From Streptomyces sp. YS415 (GTDB taxonomy: Bacteria; Actinomycetota; Actinomycetes; Streptomycetales; Streptomycetaceae), in the NCBI RefSeq assembly GCF_023544665.1, contig NZ_JAMJFL010000042.1, positions 1-43,698 of the forward strand: a stretch of 43,698 bases of DNA, given 5' to 3'. Below the pieces are notes generated by a model that was not told the origin of the DNA, made no database searches, and saw nothing but the letters and a program-made list of their open reading frames with translations. Positions 40,473 to 43,698 of this stretch are shown piece by piece (the stretch's first letter is position 1; the number at the start of each line of letters is the position of its first letter). The translations under genes and the position numbers were made by a program.

Positions 40473-42157
40473 CTCACGACCACGACCTGGTGCTCCGCCC
40501 CACCGCCGCCCAGACGGAGGCCGCGCTGAACCCTCCCCCCGGCCGCAACGGCGGAGACCTGGTCGTGGAGACGCTGGCCGGGCTCGGCGCGACCACCGTC
40601 TTCGGCCTCCCCGGCCAGCACGCGCTCGGCATGTTCGACGCGCTGCGCCGCTCGGACCTGCGCTACGTGGGCCTGCGCGTCGAGAACAACGCCGGGTTCG
40701 CGGCGGACGCCTACGGCCGGATCACCGGGGAGGCGGCGCCGCTGCTGCTCTCCACCGGCCCCGGCGCGCTGACCTCGCTGGCGGCGCTCCAGGAGGCGGC
40801 GGCCGCCTCGGCGCCGGTGCTGGCGATCAGCAGCCAGGTCCCCACGGCGGGCCTGGGCGGCGGACGCCACGGCTATCTGCACGAACTCCCCGACCAGGCG
40901 GCCTCGTTCCGGGGCGTGGTGAAGTCCGTGCACACCGTGCGCACCCAGTCCCAGATCCCGTCGGCCGTCGAGGCGGCCTGGAAGTCGGCGCTGACCGCCC
41001 CGCACGGGCCGGTGTGGGTGGAGATCCCGCAGGACGTGCTGCTCGCCGAGACGACGATCCCGGTGGTGACCGTCGGCGACGCCTTTCCCGAGGACCTGCC
41101 TCCGCGGCCCGAACTGACGGCCGTGGCGGCCGACTTGCTGTCGAGGGCCGCCCGCCCGGCGATCATCGCGGGCGGGGGAGTCGTACGAGCGGACGCGAGC
41201 GGCAAGCTGAAGCAGCTGGCGGAGCTGCTGCAGGCCCCCGTGGTCTGCACGCCCGGCGGCAAGGGCGCGTTCCCGTGGACGCACCCGCTGTCCCTGCAGT
41301 CCTGGATCGAGGACCGGTACACGACGGACTTCCTGGAGGACGCGGACGTCCTGCTGGTGGTCGGTTCGGGACTCGGCGAACTCTCCTCGAACTACCACAC
41401 GTTCAAGCCGCGGGGCCGGGTCGTCCAGATCGAGGCGGACCTCGGCAAGCTGGAGTCCAACCATCCGGCGCTCGGCATCCACGCGGACGCGCGGCTCGCG
41501 CTGCAGGCGCTGCTGGAGACGGTGACGCAGCGCACCGACGCCTCGGCGCCCGAGCGGGTACGGGCGGTGCTCGCGAAGGTCGGCGAGCGCATCGCCGCTC
41601 AGGAACTCACCCTGGAGCAGGAGGTGCTGGCGGCGGTCCGCAAGGCCCTGCCCGCCGACTCGCCGTCCTTCTGGGACATGACGATCCTGGCGTACTGGGC
41701 CTGGTCGGCCTTCGACGCCAAGGGCCCGAACCGGATGCACTCCGCCCAGGGCGCCGGCGGCCTCGGCTACGGCTTCCCGGCGGCGCTGGGCGCGGCGGCG
41801 GCGGACCCGACCCGCCCGGTCCTCGCGGTCTCGGGCGACGGCGGGGCGCTGTACTCGATCGCGGAGCTGGCGACGGCCCGCCAGTACGACCTGAACGTCA
41901 CCTGGCTGATCGTCGACGACGGCGGCTACGGCATCCTGCGCGAGTACATGACGGACGCGTTCGGCCGGGCCACGGCGACCGAGCTGACCCGCCCGGACTA
42001 TGTGGCGCTGGCCGAGTCCTTCGGCGTCCCCGGGGTGCGGACCACCCCGGAGACACTGGAGTCCGACCTGGCCAAGGCGCTGTCCGCGCCCGGCCCTTCG
42101 GTGGTCGTGCTCCCGGCGGTGCTGCGCATGTTCGCGCCCACGCACCTGGGAGAGTGA
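40469..42157 (+). CDS. ThDP-dependent decarboxylase-like enzyme (ALS/BFD superfamily)
   Basis: A 562-residue thiamine diphosphate enzyme. The N-terminal PYR domain has VFGLPGQHALGMFDAL and the cofactor-activating Glu72 (RVENNAGFAADAYGR). The central domain follows (about 190-330), and the C-terminal PP domain has the SGDGGALYSIAEL Mg-ThDP motif near residues 455-485, with DD in place of the usual NN (LIVDDGGYGILREYM). The GTG at 40469 overlaps the ureohydrolase stop (GTGA). Acetolactate synthase, benzoylformate decarboxylase and 2-ketoarginine decarboxylase (AruI) are all relatives of this size. With a GbuA-like partner, AruI-like activity is the most attractive guess. Confidence 0.88.
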   Translation: MTHDHDLVLRPTAAQTEAALNPPPGRNGGDLVVETLAGLGATTVFGLPGQHALGMFDALRRSDLRYVGLRVENNAGFAADAYGRITGEAAPLLLSTGPGALTSLAALQEAAAASAPVLAISSQVPTAGLGGGRHGYLHELPDQAASFRGVVKSVHTVRTQSQIPSAVEAAWKSALTAPHGPVWVEIPQDVLLAETTIPVVTVGDAFPEDLPPRPELTAVAADLLSRAARPAIIAGGGVVRADASGKLKQLAELLQAPVVCTPGGKGAFPWTHPLSLQSWIEDRYTTDFLEDADVLLVVGSGLGELSSNYHTFKPRGRVVQIEADLGKLESNHPALGIHADARLALQALLETVTQRTDASAPERVRAVLAKVGERIAAQELTLEQEVLAAVRKALPADSPSFWDMTILAYWAWSAFDAKGPNRMHSAQGAGGLGYGFPAALGAAAADPTRPVLAVSGDGGALYSIAELATARQYDLNVTWLIVDDGGYGILREYMTDAFGRATATELTRPDYVALAESFGVPGVRTTPETLESDLAKALSAPGPSVVVLPAVLRMFAPTHLGE

Positions 42158-42203
42158 CCTACCACCCGGGAGGGTGACCCACCCCCTGGGAGGACGGCCT
42201 ACC
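42144..42203. repeat. Three tandem imperfect 20-base repeats across two gene ends
   Basis: Units at 42144-42163, 42164-42183 and 42184-42203 share the pattern ACCYGGGAGRGTGACCYACC with a few changes in the third. The first holds the ThDP enzyme stop, the last overlaps the stop of the convergent endonuclease gene. Confidence 0.75.
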
Positions 42204-43017
42204 AGATCGCCTCGACCCACTCCGGGTGGTCGATGAACGGGTTCCGGTTGCCCTGGTAGTTCGTGTAGATGAGCTGGTTGCGGCGCTCCTCGAAGGCGTC
42301 CGGCGGGTCCTCGTCGTTCCAGGCCTTCAGCACCGAGAGCCGGCCGTGGTACGGCACGGTGCCGTTGGTGACGGTGTCGTTGGGCTCCAGGTCGGGCCAG
42401 CTGTCGGTGCCCTCGTAGCGGACGGCCATGTAGAGGATCATGCGGGCCACGTCGCCCTTGACGGCGTCGCGGGGCTCGAAGGAGTTGGAGTCGGTCAGGC
42501 TGCCGCCGGAGTTGGTGAAGCCGCTGCCGCCGTTGTCGAAGTCCTTGTTGCCGCGGATGCTGTTGACCTGCACGTCCTCGGGACGCAGATGGTGCAGGTC
42601 GGTGCCGGGACCGGCGGAGGTGCCGAAGTCGCCGTGGGACTGCGCCCACACGTGCTCGCGGTTCCAGTTGCCGGTGCTGCCGCCGTTGAGCGACTTGCTG
42701 CGGGAGATGCCCGAGTACAGCAGCTTCACGTTGCCGCTGTTGTTCGGGTCCTGGTCGGTGACCTTCAGCGCCTCCCAGACGGCGGAGTACGACAGCTTCG
42801 TCTGGGGGCTGATGATCGTGTGCAGCGCGCTCTTGAGGCTCGTACCGGTCTTGCCGACGGCGTTCTTGTAGTACGTGCTGTCGTAAGCGGTCGTGGTGGC
42901 CGCGGCGGGGGTCGCGGTGAGGGCGGGGGCGCTGAGTCCGACCAGCACGGTGGCGGTGGCGAGGGCCAACGGCTTCCAGCTGCGTATGCGTGTCGCCGGC
43001 ATGAGGGGGAGTCCCAT
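42199..43017 (-). CDS. Secreted endonuclease I family nuclease
   Basis: A 272-residue exported DNase (start 43017; ATG 43002 is an alternative giving 267 residues; neither has a good ribosome site). The signal peptide, with core ALATATVLVGLSAPALTA, ends near the AxA site before TTTAYDSTYY. The catalytic beta-beta-metal motif is visible in NREHVWAQSHGDFG followed by GTDLHHLRPEDVQVNSIRGN, matching EndA/NucM-type endonuclease I. This family cuts DNA and RNA non-specifically outside the cell. Its stop lies within the tandem repeats shared with the ThDP gene end. Confidence 0.93.
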   Translation of the reverse strand: MGLPLMPATRIRSWKPLALATATVLVGLSAPALTATPAAATTTAYDSTYYKNAVGKTGTSLKSALHTIISPQTKLSYSAVWEALKVTDQDPNNSGNVKLLYSGISRSKSLNGGSTGNWNREHVWAQSHGDFGTSAGPGTDLHHLRPEDVQVNSIRGNKDFDNGGSGFTNSGGSLTDSNSFEPRDAVKGDVARMILYMAVRYEGTDSWPDLEPNDTVTNGTVPYHGRLSVLKAWNDEDPPDAFEERRNQLIYTNYQGNRNPFIDHPEWVEAIW

Positions 43018-43173
43018 CTACGCGGGTTGAATGGAGGCGGCACTTGGGAGAGTGACATGGACATGCGGCGGTGTAAATGGACGTCGCGTGTCCATTGAGT
43101 GACCTGAAACGGCAAACCGGGGCGTGTCCACGCGAGTCAGCCCGCGAGGACGCCCCGGCCGGTGACCTGGCCC
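43018..43173. other. Intergenic region with possible terminator
   Basis: Inverted arms CCGGGGCGT (43117-43125) and ACGCCCCGG (43150-43158) could form a terminator for the minus-strand membrane protein gene, 15 bases after its stop. The loop of 24 bases is long. The remainder shows no gene. Confidence 0.4.
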
Positions 43174-43692
43174 TCAGTCCCCGCCGCCACCGCCTCCGTC
43201 GTCGATGTCGGGCAGGCCGGACACACCGGGCGCACCGCCGGCCTCATCGCTCGGGCGCACGCGGTCCGCGAGGGCCACCGCGGTGATCAGACCCGCGATC
43301 GACGACAGCATGAAGGCGGTGCCGCCCAGGAACACGGCCTGGAACTCGGTTCCGTCGGTGTCGTGGCCGGTGAGCATCAGTACCGCCCCGGTGGGGAACA
43401 CGCCGACGATCCACAGCAGGCACAGGACGGACACGGTCGCGCTCTCGTGCCCCTCGGTGATCTCGCGCGAGCCCGCCTCCGCGCCGGGCCACAGCACCGC
43501 CGCCACCGCGACCGCCTGGCAGGCGCCACAGGCCGCCAGGGTCACGAGCCAGGTCCCGAGGGAGATGTCGCGGTGCCAGGCGTACCAGAGCGCGGCCAGG
43601 GCGCAAAGCAGTTGGGCGCCCACGCCGACCAGCACCCAGAACGTGCGGGGCTCCATCAGATCTCTCGGGTCCGGCAGATCCCTGAATTCCAT
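43174..43692 (-). CDS. Four-helix membrane protein, unknown function
   Basis: A 172-residue protein with four hydrophobic segments (about residues 18-40, 46-68, 86-107 and 118-142) and a Gly/Asp-rich tail after residue 148 ending in a run of Gly. The ATG at 43692 lies six bases from the window end, so an upstream start or a missing ribosome site cannot be judged. Aquaporin- or cytochrome oxidase-like motifs are not seen. No family recognised. Confidence 0.68.
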   Translation of the reverse strand: MEFRDLPDPRDLMEPRTFWVLVGVGAQLLCALAALWYAWHRDISLGTWLVTLAACGACQAVAVAAVLWPGAEAGSREITEGHESATVSVLCLLWIVGVFPTGAVLMLTGHDTDGTEFQAVFLGGTAFMLSSIAGLITAVALADRVRPSDEAGGAPGVSGLPDIDDGGGGGGD

Positions 43693-43698
43693 CGGCTT

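Noticed and set aside
37760..42157. A 1,465-codon plus-strand open frame suggesting a giant fusion with the ThDP enzyme
   Set aside because: The upstream portion is out of frame with the symporter and ureohydrolase, which are clearly real; the ThDP gene starts at 40469 at a GTGA overlap.
1..43698. CRISPR array, insertion sequence or phage integration site
   Set aside because: No regularly spaced direct repeats with unique spacers, no transposase or integrase gene, and no tRNA-derived duplication near the tRNA-His were visible.

Overview
The window is high-GC actinobacterial DNA and looks like the chromosome core of a Streptomyces. Supporting signs are the GC-rich third codon positions, GTG and TTG starts, an AdpA gene carrying an in-frame TTA (bldA-type) codon, a desferrioxamine des cluster with DmdR-type iron boxes, a cellobiose (ceb) locus with CebR palindromes, and a fragment of a common Streptomyces intergenic repeat. 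From memory the gene order matches the des/adpA/ceb neighbourhood of S. coelicolor, but I could not run an alignment.

Layout. 1-6100: 3' end of a GH18 chitinase, then bglC-cebG-cebF-cebE on the minus strand and divergent cebR, a cellobiose/cello-oligosaccharide uptake and hydrolysis unit. 7200-8360: small membrane protein, tRNA-His with its own hairpin terminator, oligoribonuclease. 8488-11240: the developmental regulator adpA, a membrane protein and a universal stress protein. 11430-16300: glmS, a small linked ORF, a DUF4429/SHOCT protein and a secreted GH20 hexosaminidase. 16300-23460: desABCD on the minus strand and, upstream, desE plus a siderophore-interacting protein, each unit preceded by an iron box.

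23460-26700 is the accessory part: a 5'-truncated RHS/YD-repeat protein whose C-terminal region carries a PD-(D/E)XK-like nuclease signature followed by a proline-rich linker and a membrane segment, and 45 bases later a candidate immunity gene. It sits between two otherwise ordinary metabolic clusters.

26700-35210: an acyl-CoA dehydrogenase, HMG-CoA lyase-like enzyme and biotin-dependent acyl-CoA carboxylase alpha and beta subunits (leucine/branched-chain acyl-CoA catabolism), a divergent TetR regulator whose intergenic region has two TTAAC-type inverted repeats, a second acyl-CoA dehydrogenase and a TesB thioesterase. 35230-36027: a conserved phosphatase-annotated protein. 36081-42157: a PucR-type regulator, divergent sodium:solute symporter, ureohydrolase (agmatinase/guanidinobutyrase family) and a ThDP-dependent decarboxylase-like enzyme. 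This combination suggests uptake and breakdown of a guanidino compound or arginine by a 2-ketoarginine/4-guanidinobutyrate route. 42199-43692: a secreted endonuclease I family nuclease and a four-helix membrane protein at the window edge.

The most promising less-described items are the orphan RHS nuclease/immunity pair with its membrane tail, the guanidino-catabolism cluster, and several small repeat structures.
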